64,000 nucleotides of DNA from Bradyrhizobium niftali (GTDB lineage: Bacteria; Pseudomonadota; Alphaproteobacteria; Rhizobiales; Xanthobacteraceae), in assembly GCF_004571025.1 (NCBI RefSeq), contig NZ_SPQT01000018.1, forward strand, positions 1 to 64,000, in the 5' to 3' direction. Of the stretch, positions 54,101 to 61,543 are shown piece by piece (the first letter of the stretch is position 1; every line of letters starts with the position of its first letter). A program made the translations under genes and the position numbers. The notes beneath the pieces were generated by a model. That model did not search any database, had not been told where the DNA came from, and saw only the letters and a list, made by a program, of their open reading frames with translations.

Positions 54101-54637
54101 GTCGTCGCCGCGCGAGGCGCCGCTCGTGCGCGCCGGGCCGATCGTGGGGCCCACGAACGCGCAGCCGCCGAGATCGTCTTTCGGCCCCGGCACGAAATCG
54201 ATCACAGCGATATCGAGCGCCCTGGCGACGTCGCGACTGGCCGAGTTCATGTCGGCCCGGGTGACGAGCGCCGTCAGCTTCAATTCGCTGAAATAGCGTT
54301 GCAGCTCGTCCGCAGTCAGATCGGGATTGACGGGGACGCAGGCGCCGGTCGAGGCGACCGCGATCAGTGCCAGCGCGCTGTCGGCGCCGCGCGGCAGCGC
54401 AACCGCAATGCGGTCACCCGGCGCGATGCCGAGCCCGCGCAGCGTGCGGACCAGATCCTGCGTCCGCTCGCCAAGCGCGCCGTAGGTGAGGGCCGGCCGG
54501 CCAGGGGCGAGCAGGGCGGGCGCCGCGGGTGTCCTGCGGGCGTAGAAGTCGAGAAGGCCGCCGATATGGGAAAAGATCTTCGTTTCGCCGCTCGCGCCGA
54601 CCGATCCCGCTCCGGATGCAATGTCCGACAATGCCAT
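48176..54637 (-). CDS. Two-module non-ribosomal peptide synthetase, order A-T-C-A-T-C, no thioesterase
   Basis: A 2153-residue NRPS. A1 (about 25-520) looks like a fatty/aryl acyl-AMP ligase: LLTSGTAARPKMVPLTHRNV (about 184-203) and TYGMTEAA, with LPLFHAHGL in place of the usual Asp-containing pocket block. T1 has Ser568 (LGADSLAV). C1 (about 630-1060) has an intact HHLVTDG (759-765). A2 (about 1085-1595) has core motif IYTSGSSGAPKG (about 1243) and SVWQF near 1292, where the pocket Asp is replaced by Val1290. T2 has Ser1646 (LGGHSLLAG). C2 (about 1705-2140) has HHAAADG (1847-1853) and ends the protein. Three AYL units sit just before motif A3. Confidence 0.93.
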   Translation of the reverse strand: MALSDIASGAGSVGASGETKIFSHIGGLLDFYARRTPAAPALLAPGRPALTYGALGERTQDLVRTLRGLGIAPGDRIAVALPRGADSALALIAVASTGACVPVNPDLTADELQRYFSELKLTALVTRADMNSASRDVARALDIAVIDFVPGPKDDLGGCAFVGPTIGPARTSGASRGDDDAFILLTSGTAARPKMVPLTHRNVCLSATNAGRVLSLTSHDRLLNVLPLFHAHGLISGLLTALAAGSSVICTDGFDASSFFGWMRELQPTWYTAVPTIHRALLTAAEANPDRARASSLRVIRSASASLAPAILGGLEATFGVPVLETYGMTEAASQIAANPFELRKVGSVGRAAGPEIAIMDETGRALASGEHGEIVLRGANMSRGYHNDEAATQAAFRNGWFRTGDLGYLDADGYLFIVGRIKDVINRGGQKISPLEVEEVLLSHPAVLEAGVFAVPHPKLGENVAAVVVLRANSEATSDQLRQFARKRLAAYKVPSLIRSVAALPKGASGKVKRNALADLIATAEDADAARLPRTTLETQLAEIWAGLLELPQVGIDQDVFALGADSLAVTQMRSRLRERFNVDFSFEDIFDCATVASLAARLETAATHREATLPAWRRALAATADAPLSFQQQRMYVLSRLDPTRYNYNVVEVAVLKGLVDVAALSASLTAICARHEALRSVFIERQGEPAQLVLRSPPKFERIKLKPRPADKQAAVIRREALKLAQYKFDLAHEPPLKVTLLSFDKSSHALVVNLHHLVTDGWSQRLFWEELAAHYAAARKSSVAALPSPSFQYRDFALWQQSWARTPAAKEQLDYWRPQLDGLTTLPLRTDRPRPEIWSGHGARHYFEFSRTLSGDVRALSQDQGVTPFMTLLAVFQCLLFRHTSHEDVATGSLIANRNQIESERLIGLFANTLILRNDFGGDPSFGEMLRRVRQVTLDAYRNQDLPIEEVLRALQIARRSDGNPLFRIMFILQNASIEAARFPGLSTRRLEVDPEVARFDITLELVEADGRFTGFFEYATDLFDAATIEDMAAQFKTLLRAVIANPEQRVSRLPLLTEAERRQLLAKGHGVPANFTTRGNLSERFDRQARTTPNAVAVSDGHASLSYRELARRSQAAARWLAREGVGSESVVALLAERGPDLLAAMIAVQRVGAAFLNLDPDQPPARLATILGSSCARVLLTGRAQSAMVAALIEPLVERIQVAELEDAIAPGATKPARAARRAASSLAYLAYLAYLIYTSGSSGAPKGVMIEQRGLSNHLASLISGLNLSARDVIAQTAPQSFVISVWQFLAGPMVGARVHICGNAIVQDPILLAREIEREHITVLEIVPSLLRVILDRMDEAKIQRAFARLRLLISTGEPLPVDLCRAWFARCPKVPLINAYGASECSDDVSLHRLTKPPATATGNVPVGAPLPNTQLYVLDANLEPQPVGVTGELCIGGAGVGRGYVNDPAQNKQRFLPDPFSRQAASRLYRTGDLARRRADGTIECLGRADHQVKVRGYRVELKEIENALADHPSVRAGIVEPRREASGDVRLIAHIVARPGSPVSASELREFLKGRLPGHAIPSAFLFLDQVPLNAHGKIDRPALLAPAQQDASGPDAAVPARRFTEKVLSDIWIDLLKVESLGVTDNFFDLGGHSLLAGQAMARVARALGVSLPIKTVFEAPTIEELARRVDEAVAAEPHKPAASVSRLIESRPPTLSIAQDQMIRIEQNLPGLPLFNLPFAFRLQGPLDPAILAQAFGDIVRRHKSLRTAFGWNGGEPISRLATPGELGPVLTVEVIGDGRPHNNKRRQALELRKIDLLIEQETYTPFDTARPPLLRARLLRLHAGDHVLLLTLHHAAADGWSIGVLFEELSSRYAALAGRPSAPLPKLPPAFSDVARWQRWWCGTDAARRQAADWTENLRGAAPIFDGDASPGASTGHQPLRLEPDLIARLTAFAGQQNATLFMYLLTGLKALLLARTGHTDISVATAMANRAQPDTERIVGPFENTVIVRTKITPDLSFAQALVRVRQSVLDAHARQELPFNMLADHLEQEGIDPAALLQVYFTLQNPLRQPLDLPEIAVQSIGNVAREGQPVLPIDQTWLSLMLKERPTGITGSCNYKGELLDGHMVGEWMEDLVALLGTAAAQPNTPLGRLLDRRAA
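50912..50938 (-). repeat. Three tandem 9-bp units in the NRPS gene
   Basis: On the plus strand GAGATAGGC is repeated three times exactly; on the coding strand it encodes Ala-Tyr-Leu three times (residues 1234-1242), immediately before IYTSGSSG. Being in frame, gain or loss of a unit would lengthen or shorten the loop before the A3 motif without stopping translation. Normal A domains have one LAYVIYTSG-like stretch. Confidence 0.9.
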
Positions 54638-54772
54638 TCCTTTTTGATCTGATTGAGCTATTCTTCCTAGAAGTTAGGGAATGCGTCCAGTCTGAGGTGA
54701 AGTTCGGGCCCCAAAATCTGTGGTTGAGGGGCCTAAAGCCCTTCGACGGAGTGAGGGTTGGGCAGAATCACC
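54638..54772. promoter_or_regulatory. Divergent promoter region of NRPS and cyclase genes
   Basis: The 135-bp gap between the two divergent genes should hold both promoters. The NRPS side is AT-rich. An AAGGA stretch directly touches the NRPS ATG, which is closer than usual for a ribosome site. No clear operator was found. Confidence 0.4.
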
Positions 54773-57700
54773 ATGCTGGAGAATGAGCCGGGCACGGAAG
54801 CGGATGGCGGGCTGAAGCGCTGGCTCGAAGGTATCGGCCTTGCGCACTACTCCGATCTCTTCGCGCAGCACCGTCTCGATCTCGATGTCATGGGGGATCT
54901 GACCGAATCCGACCTGGTCGAGCTCGGATTGCCGCTTGGCGATCGCAAGCGGCTCCAGCGGGCGATGGCGGCGCTGTTCCGGGCTGAAACGGCGGTGGCG
55001 CCCGCCGCGGCGGCACCTCCGCCGACCCGGGTGGAGGTCGGAGCCGAACGGCGCCAGCTCACCACCATGTTCTGCGACATGGTGGATTCCACCTCGCTCT
55101 CGGCGCAGTTCGATCCGGAAGACGTGCGCGACATGATCGCGAGCTTCCGCGAGACCTGCGTCCGCGTGGTCAAGCATTACGAGGGTTTTGCCGCCCGGTT
55201 CGTCGGCGACGGTATTTTGGTCTATTTCGGCTATCCGACCGCACATGAGGACGACGCCGAGCGCGCGGTGCGTGCGGGGCTCGAGATCGTGCGGGTGCTG
55301 TCGACCGCTCGCGCGATCGAGCCGCGTGGCGCGCTCAGCCACTCACCCGCCGTCCGCATCGGGATCGCGACCGGTCTCGTCGTGGTCGGCGATCTCGTGG
55401 GACAGGGCACCGAAGAGCGCGACTCCGCGGTCGGAGAAACCGTCAATCTCGCCGCGCGCCTGCAAGGCCTGGCGCCGCCCAACGGCGTGGTGATTTCCGC
55501 CTCGACCCAGTCGTTGCTGAAGGGGAAGTTCGACTACCGCAATCTCGGCGTCCATGCGCTGAAGGGCATCTCGGAGAAGGCGCAAGCCTGGCACGTGGTG
55601 CGCGCCTCGCGGGTGGAGACCCGCTTCGCCGCCGCGATGGGCACGCGGCTGACCCCGCTCGTCAACCGCGAGGAGGAGATCGCGCTGCTGATGGGGCGCT
55701 GGCAGCAGGCCAAGGACGGCGACGGCCAGGTCGTGGTCAAGTTCGGCGAGCCCGGTATCGGCAAGTCGCGCGTCATCCAGGAGATTTTCGAGCGGATCGC
55801 GGGCGACCGCCACGGACAGGTCTCGTTCCAGTGCTCGCCCTACTACACGTCCACCGCGTTCTATCCGTTCGCCGAGCAACTCAAATTCTCGCTCGGCCTC
55901 GACCGCGAGGATGCGTCCGCGCTGTCGCTGGCGAGCCTGGAGACCGCGATCGTAGCTGCTCATGGCGACATCGAGCAGGTCACGCCGCTGTTTGCCGCGC
56001 TGTTGTCCATACCGACCGGAGATCGCTATCCGCCGCTCGAGCTGTCGCCGCAGCAGCAGAAGGATGCGACGGTCGCGGCGCTGGTCAATCACTTCCTTGG
56101 CCTCGCGCGCGAGATGCCGCTGGTGATCGCGTTCGAGGACCTGCACTGGATCGATCCGACCTCCCGCGAGGTCATCGACCTCCTCGTCGACCGGGTGCAG
56201 AACCGGCCGATCCTGGTCGTCATCACCGCCCGCTCCGAATTCCAGCCCAGCTGGAACGCGCATTCGCACATCACCACCCTGGTGCTGAACCGCCTGAGCC
56301 GGCAGCTGCGCGCGACGCTGGTCGAGCGCGTCGCCGGACGGGAGCTGCCCAAGGAGGTCGTCGAGGAGATCATCGTCAAGACCGACGGCGTGCCGTTGTT
56401 CCTTGAAGAGCTCACCAAGACCGTCCTCGAATCCAACCTCCTGACCGAGCGGCACGGGCGCTACGTGCTGTCGGGCCCGTGGCGGCAGCTCGCGATCCCG
56501 GCAACCCTGACGGATTCGCTGATGGCGCGGCTCGACCGGATGGGCCCGTTCAAGCGGATCGCGCAGATCGGCGCCACCATCGGCCGCGAGTTCTCCTACG
56601 AGACGCTTCAGGCCGTCGCCGACACGTCGGCGGAGCAGATCGAGGCCGCGCTCAACCATCTGGAGGAAGCCGGGCTGATCATGCGCCGTGGCCATCCGCC
56701 GGATGCGCTCTACTCGTTCAAGCACGTGATGATCCAGAACGCCGCGCATGCGAGCCTGCTGCACAGCGAGCGGCGCAAGCTACATGCCCGCATCGCGCAG
56801 GTGCTTGCCGAGATGTATCCGGAGAAGACCGAGCGCGAGCCGGAGCTGCTCGCCCATCATCTGACCGAATCCGGCCAGAGCGAGGGTGCCGCGAGCTTCT
56901 GGCTCAAGGCCGGCAAACAGGCGGCCAAGAGCGGCGCCAATCTCGAGGCGATCGGCCATTTGCGCCGCGGCCTCAGCGTCGTGCAGGCCAATGCGCGCAT
57001 GCAGGGCGCCGACGAGATGGAGCTCGAGCTGCGCATCGCGCTCGGCAACGCGCTGATCGCCGCCAAGGGCTATGCCGTGCAGGAGGTCGAGGAGAATTAC
57101 ATCCGCGCGCTCGAGCTCGGCCAGCAGCTCGACGACGACGAAAAGGCCTTTGCCGCCACGCGCGGCCTCTGGGTCTGCCATTTCATCCGTGCCGATCTCA
57201 CCCGCGCGCACGATCTCAGCGTCGAGCTGTTGAAGTTCGCCAAGCGCGAGCGGCTGAACGAGCGGACGCAGCCGGCACAGCAGACCGGCTATCTGATCGA
57301 GGCGCATCGCTCGATCGCGATGACCATGCTCTATCGCGGCCGCTTCGCCGCCTCGCAGCATCATCTGCACCGCTGCATCAACCTCTACAGCCCCGATCTG
57401 CACTCCGACCTGATGGAGCGCCACGGCACCGATCCCGGCGTGGTCTCGCTGTCCTATCTCGGCTATCTCCTGTGGTTCCTCGGCCGGCCCGACGCGGCGC
57501 GCCAGCACAGCGAGCAGGCGATCGCGAACGCCGAGAAGATCCGCCATCCCTTCACGCTCGCCTTCGCGCTCGTGTTCGGCGCCTATCTCTGCCAGCATTT
57601 GCGCGACGTCGAGGGCACGCGCGACCACGCCAACCGCGCCATGATCATCGCCACCGAACACAATTTCCTGCACTGGAAGCAGCAGGCGGCGATCCTGCGC

Positions 57701-58237
57701 GGCTGGGCGCTGACCCAGCTCGGTGAAGCCGACGAAGGCCTCAGCCAGATGCGCTTCGGCCTCGACGAATATGAGGCGATGGATTCCTGGCTCGCCGGCT
57801 GCTGGTTCCGCTGCCTGCTCGCGGAAGCCTACGCCAAGGTCGGGATGCGGGATGCCGCCTTGCGCGCGCTGGATGGCGCGCTCGCGACCGCCCGAAGGAC
57901 CGGCGATCACTCCTATCTCGCCGAGGTCTATCGCCTGCAAGGCGAGATCACGCTGTCGGACGGCGACCCGGCCTCGGTGCAGGAGGCCGAGGATCTGTTC
58001 GGCCTGTCGCTGGAGATCGCGCGCAAGCAGGGCGCGCTGTCCTGGGAGCTTCGCACCGCCGTCAGCCTCGCGCGCCTGTCGCTCGAGGCCGGCAAGCGCG
58101 AGCACGCAAGGCTCCTGCTCGTGCCGATCGTCGGCAAGTTCAGTGAGGGGTTCTACACGCCGGACCTGAAGCAGGCGATGCAGCTGGTCAACGAGCTCGG
58201 GTCGGACGCGCCCGTTCGTGAACGGGCCGATCCCTGA
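54773..58237 (+). CDS. SAM-domain adenylyl/guanylyl cyclase with AAA ATPase and TPR regions
   Basis: A 1154-residue signalling protein. An N-terminal SAM domain (about 8-70, LKRWLEGIGLAHYSDLFAQH) is followed by a class III cyclase domain (about 94-280) with metal Asp102 (FCDMVDST) and Asp146 (FVGDGILVYFG), and Asn225/Arg229 (NLAARLQ), so it should be active. Then an ATPase with Walker A GEPGIGKS (325-332) and a Walker B-like VIAFEDLHWIDPTS, and a C-terminal helical repeat region (about 780-1110) of TPR type. Such SAM-cyclase-ATPase proteins are common in rhizobia and largely unstudied. The ATG at 54773 is preferred to the TTG at 54758. Confidence 0.9.
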   Translation: MLENEPGTEADGGLKRWLEGIGLAHYSDLFAQHRLDLDVMGDLTESDLVELGLPLGDRKRLQRAMAALFRAETAVAPAAAAPPPTRVEVGAERRQLTTMFCDMVDSTSLSAQFDPEDVRDMIASFRETCVRVVKHYEGFAARFVGDGILVYFGYPTAHEDDAERAVRAGLEIVRVLSTARAIEPRGALSHSPAVRIGIATGLVVVGDLVGQGTEERDSAVGETVNLAARLQGLAPPNGVVISASTQSLLKGKFDYRNLGVHALKGISEKAQAWHVVRASRVETRFAAAMGTRLTPLVNREEEIALLMGRWQQAKDGDGQVVVKFGEPGIGKSRVIQEIFERIAGDRHGQVSFQCSPYYTSTAFYPFAEQLKFSLGLDREDASALSLASLETAIVAAHGDIEQVTPLFAALLSIPTGDRYPPLELSPQQQKDATVAALVNHFLGLAREMPLVIAFEDLHWIDPTSREVIDLLVDRVQNRPILVVITARSEFQPSWNAHSHITTLVLNRLSRQLRATLVERVAGRELPKEVVEEIIVKTDGVPLFLEELTKTVLESNLLTERHGRYVLSGPWRQLAIPATLTDSLMARLDRMGPFKRIAQIGATIGREFSYETLQAVADTSAEQIEAALNHLEEAGLIMRRGHPPDALYSFKHVMIQNAAHASLLHSERRKLHARIAQVLAEMYPEKTEREPELLAHHLTESGQSEGAASFWLKAGKQAAKSGANLEAIGHLRRGLSVVQANARMQGADEMELELRIALGNALIAAKGYAVQEVEENYIRALELGQQLDDDEKAFAATRGLWVCHFIRADLTRAHDLSVELLKFAKRERLNERTQPAQQTGYLIEAHRSIAMTMLYRGRFAASQHHLHRCINLYSPDLHSDLMERHGTDPGVVSLSYLGYLLWFLGRPDAARQHSEQAIANAEKIRHPFTLAFALVFGAYLCQHLRDVEGTRDHANRAMIIATEHNFLHWKQQAAILRGWALTQLGEADEGLSQMRFGLDEYEAMDSWLAGCWFRCLLAEAYAKVGMRDAALRALDGALATARRTGDHSYLAEVYRLQGEITLSDGDPASVQEAEDLFGLSLEIARKQGALSWELRTAVSLARLSLEAGKREHARLLLVPIVGKFSEGFYTPDLKQAMQLVNELGSDAPVRERADP

Positions 58238-58238
58238 C

Positions 58239-59033
58239 ATGAGCGATCTCGCCGCCGCGCGTGCGCGCTACGTGGAAAGAATCGCAAAGCGCGAGCGGAT
58301 TTCCTCGAAGCGCCTGCTCGAAGCGCTCGCCGCCGTGCCGCGCGAGGATTTTCTGGCGAAAGGCCCCTGGCGCATCAAGAGCGAGGCGTCGCGCAGCTAC
58401 CGGCTGACACCCGACGCCGATCCCGTTCATCTCCAGGACAATGTGCTGGTCGCGATCGACGCGCGCCGCAAGCTCGACACCGGTCTGCCGAGCCTGTGGG
58501 CGCATTTCATCGATTTGCTCGATGTCGGGGAGAAGGACCGCGTGGTCCAGATCGGCTGCGGGCTCGGCTATTTCTCGGCGGTGCTGTCCAGGATCGTCGG
58601 TCCGAAGGGCAGGGTGCGTGCAATCGAATGCGACGGGCGGCTTGCGGTTCGTGCTGCGATCTATCTTCGCGCCTATCGCAATGTCGAGGTCGTCCACGGC
58701 GACGGGTGCGAGGACATCGGCGAGCCCGCCGATGTGATCATCGTGCATGCCGGCTTCTCGCATCCGCATCCGCTCTGGCTCCAGTCGCTCCGTCCGCGTG
58801 GTCGCCTTCTGGTGCCGCTGACCCAGCGGGACCGCGAAGGCGCGGTCATCAGGATCACGCGCAAGGGCAAGGGGTTCGAGGCCGAGCCGGTCCAGCAAGT
58901 CCGGATCTTCCCCGGCCAGGGCCGCGGCACGACCGCGCTCGACGACCGCGTCGCCGACTGGTGGCAGCGCGCCTCTGCCCTGGCGCCGCTGCGGTTTCGC
59001 GCCATCGAGCAGGGGCTGCCGTCGGATGGCTGA
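58239..59033 (+). CDS. Protein-L-isoaspartate methyltransferase-like protein
   Basis: A 264-residue SAM-dependent methyltransferase-like protein with PCMT features: SLWAHFIDLLDVGEKDRVVQ, the SAM motif IGCGLGYFSAVLSRIVGPKG (about 103-122), and the ADVIIVHAG and LRPRGRLLVPL motifs. Classical Pcm is about 210 residues with a SQP substrate block that is not clearly seen here, so the substrate may differ. The gene starts one base after the cyclase stop (GTG 58218 is an alternative inside it), implying coupled translation. Confidence 0.8.
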   Translation: MSDLAAARARYVERIAKRERISSKRLLEALAAVPREDFLAKGPWRIKSEASRSYRLTPDADPVHLQDNVLVAIDARRKLDTGLPSLWAHFIDLLDVGEKDRVVQIGCGLGYFSAVLSRIVGPKGRVRAIECDGRLAVRAAIYLRAYRNVEVVHGDGCEDIGEPADVIIVHAGFSHPHPLWLQSLRPRGRLLVPLTQRDREGAVIRITRKGKGFEAEPVQQVRIFPGQGRGTTALDDRVADWWQRASALAPLRFRAIEQGLPSDG

Positions 59034-59128
59034 TGCTTCGTTTCACTTTACCTTGATTCGGGTTGTGAGTTTCCCCGACCTCCCGGTGCGGCTATGACTG
59101 TGGCTTGATGGCCATTTGAGCACGCTCC

Positions 59129-60079
59129 ATGCATTCCGTTGCACTGCTGACTGCCAGCTATGCCAAGGATATCGAACGCTTTTCGCTGCTCAGCGAGAGC
59201 ATCGACACCTGGCTGACGGGATATACGCGGCATTATGTTCTCGTTAACGATGAGGACGTGCCGCTGTTCGAGCGGTTCGCGTCCGACAAGCGCGTCATCG
59301 TTCCGGCCTCGCGTTATCTGCCGAAATGGCTGTTCGCGTTGCCGCCGGCGCTCCAGTTCATCAGCAAACGACGCGTCTGGCTGTCGCTGCTGTCGTCGCC
59401 CGTGCACGGCTGGCACATCCAGCAGATCCTGAAGATCGCCGGCGTCCTCAACGCGCCCGAGCAGCGCGTCTGCATCCTGGATTCGGACAATCTGTTCTTC
59501 CGCGAATTCGACGTCGGCCACTATGCCGGCGGCGAGAAGACGCCGCTGTTCGTCACGCGCAGGGGGATCGACGCCGACCATCCGTTGCATGTGCTGTGGC
59601 TGCGCACCGTCGACCAGCTTCTCGGTGTCAAGGAGCGTGCGTTCCCGGCCGACGATTATGTCGGCAACGCACTGGTCTGGGACAAGGACACAGCGCGAGC
59701 GATGACCGACGCCATCAAGTCGGCGACGGGCCTCGGCTGGGCTCTCGCACTGTGCCGGAAGAAGAAGTTCTCCGAGTACCTGCTCTACGGTCATTTCGTC
59801 GCGAATTCGCCGAAGCATCTGGCAGCGCATCGGGTGACGGAAGACAGCATCGCGGTCTCGCATTGGGATGACACGCGCCTCGACCGTCCGGCCATCGAGG
59901 CGATGATGCACGCCGCCGCGCCCGAGCAGGTCGCGCTCTGCATCCAGTCCTATTCGTCGACCTCGATCGACGACATCCGCGACGTGTTCCGTCTCAGCTC
60001 GCGCGACCGTCGCGGACCGAGCCTGTCTCCCGATCATATGGGGGACACGGCCGAATTCGAGACGCCGAAGACGCGCTAG
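59129..60079 (+). CDS. DUF6492-like protein, possible glycosyltransferase
   Basis: A 316-residue protein with an N-terminal alpha/beta fold: MHSVALLTASYAKDIERFSL and RHYVLVNDEDVPLFERFA. A DxD-like site is in RVCILDSDNLFF (about 113-124) and a second acidic patch is in FPADDYVGNALVWD. This fits the DUF6492 family, often placed near polysaccharide genes and related in shape to GT-A glycosyltransferases. Its position before a xylanase and a flippase supports a role in surface polysaccharide. The donor and acceptor are unknown. Confidence 0.7.
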   Translation: MHSVALLTASYAKDIERFSLLSESIDTWLTGYTRHYVLVNDEDVPLFERFASDKRVIVPASRYLPKWLFALPPALQFISKRRVWLSLLSSPVHGWHIQQILKIAGVLNAPEQRVCILDSDNLFFREFDVGHYAGGEKTPLFVTRRGIDADHPLHVLWLRTVDQLLGVKERAFPADDYVGNALVWDKDTARAMTDAIKSATGLGWALALCRKKKFSEYLLYGHFVANSPKHLAAHRVTEDSIAVSHWDDTRLDRPAIEAMMHAAAPEQVALCIQSYSSTSIDDIRDVFRLSSRDRRGPSLSPDHMGDTAEFETPKTR

Positions 60080-60091
60080 AGCAAGCTGCCC

Positions 60092-61159
60092 TCAAACGTC
60101 CTTTGTGAACTTGCTGATGACGTCCATGAACGGCTTCGGCTTGAACTCGCCGTCGAGCGGCAGCGGGCGGTTCGGCTGCTTGTCCGCGCGGGCGAAGGTA
60201 CCGTTGATCCAGCTGTAGCGATCCGAGAGGCCCCAGGTGAGGATCGAGCGCACCGGGCCGCTGGCCGAAATGGCCGTCAGCAGATCGTCGACGCGCTTGG
60301 CGACGATGGCGTCGCGCTCGGCCGGATTGCCCGTCAGCTTCTGATCGTCGACGTCGAGTTCGGTGACGAGAACGTCCAGCCCCCATGAGCGTAGCTCGGT
60401 GACGAATTCGGCCAGACCATGGGTGTCGATCTCGAGCTCGGCATGCAGGTGCGATTGCAATCCCACGGCGTGCAGCGGCACGCCCTGGTCGAGCAGCTCC
60501 ATGATCAGGTTGCGGTAGGCTGCGCGCTTGGCGATGAAGGAGTCCTTCGCCGATTCGATGTCGTATTCGTTGATCGCGAGCTTGACGAAGGGATCGGCCG
60601 CGGCCGCCGTGCGGAAGGCGAGCGGGATCCAGTTGCTGCCGAGATGCTGCGTCCAGAACGTGTCGCGCCGGTCTTTCGGACTGCGGGGATTGTCCGGGAT
60701 CGGCTCGTTGACGACGTCCCACGACGTCAGCTTGTCCTTGTAGTAGGAGACGACGGTGCCGATGTGGTCGAGATACGCACGCTCGACGCCCTTGGCGTCC
60801 TTGATCTGCCTGGTCCAGTCCGGAATGTCATGATACCACGCGAGCGCGTGGCCGCGCATCGTCAGATCGTTCGCCTGCGCAAAATCCAGGATCGCGTCGG
60901 CGCGTTCGAACGAAAACGTGTGTGCGTTCGGCCGCAGCATCGGCCATTTCAGCTCGAGCACCGGCACGACCTGCGTGCAATAGGTGCTGATGGCATCGCC
61001 GAGCCGCGGATCGGCCTGCAAGTCCCAGAGCGTTGCCGCAGCGCCGAAGCCGGGACGGCGCCGGGCAAGTTTCGACGCCGGCAGGGCCGACGCGGACGCG
61101 CCCGCCGCAAGCGTTGCGGCGGTGCCGAGAAGGAATTCGCGTCTGTCGAGCCTGGCCAC
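60092..61159 (-). CDS. Tat-exported GH10 endo-1,4-beta-xylanase
   Basis: A 355-residue glycoside hydrolase of family 10. The twin-arginine signal DRREFLLG lies at residues 5-12. The acid/base Glu152 is in WDVVNEP and the nucleophile Glu267 in VTELDVDD, both in the right setting. The TIM-barrel motifs ELKWPMLRPN (about 69-78) and GHALAWYHDIPDW (about 103-115) are intact. It has no carbohydrate-binding module. Convergent with the DUF6492 gene (12-base gap), so it is in a polysaccharide context; it may cut plant xylan or a self-made glycan. Confidence 0.93.
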   Translation of the reverse strand: MARLDRREFLLGTAATLAAGASASALPASKLARRRPGFGAAATLWDLQADPRLGDAISTYCTQVVPVLELKWPMLRPNAHTFSFERADAILDFAQANDLTMRGHALAWYHDIPDWTRQIKDAKGVERAYLDHIGTVVSYYKDKLTSWDVVNEPIPDNPRSPKDRRDTFWTQHLGSNWIPLAFRTAAAADPFVKLAINEYDIESAKDSFIAKRAAYRNLIMELLDQGVPLHAVGLQSHLHAELEIDTHGLAEFVTELRSWGLDVLVTELDVDDQKLTGNPAERDAIVAKRVDDLLTAISASGPVRSILTWGLSDRYSWINGTFARADKQPNRPLPLDGEFKPKPFMDVISKFTKDV

Positions 61160-61543
61160 GGCATTCCCTCGGGAACCAACGCGCTACCGTACCAAGCGAA
61201 GCCGTGCGACGCCGGGGTTTCGTCGTGTTGGGTTAACCTTTGCCGGGTATCCGGCGCATCAACGCCTATACCGCCGCATCGCTGTTCCGGCGCGGTCACG
61301 CGCTGGAAAAGGCTGCACGACGCCTGCGTCATGGTTTCTTTTCGGTGATCGCGGCAGCCGGTTCGAGGAAAGGGCAAATTTAACGCTAACGCGCGAAATC
61401 CGCCGCGTTGCTCCATTCGCGGCCCGATTTCCAGACTTATGTGACACTCTTCGGGGATGCTGCGGCGCAGTCGATCGCCTCGCCAAGGTCCGACTGATTA
61501 ACGGCCGCAAAACTCGCATGACCGCTTCCGGTCCCGTGCCCGC
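61160..61543. other. 384-bp intergenic region before the flippase gene
   Basis: I see no gene in it. It must hold promoters for the xylanase (left) and the flippase (right). A TTAACC half-site-like sequence is at 61233-61238 and TTTAACGCTAAC near 61379, but no TTAA-N7-TTAA site. No terminator and no repeat of the families listed elsewhere was found. Confidence 0.4.
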
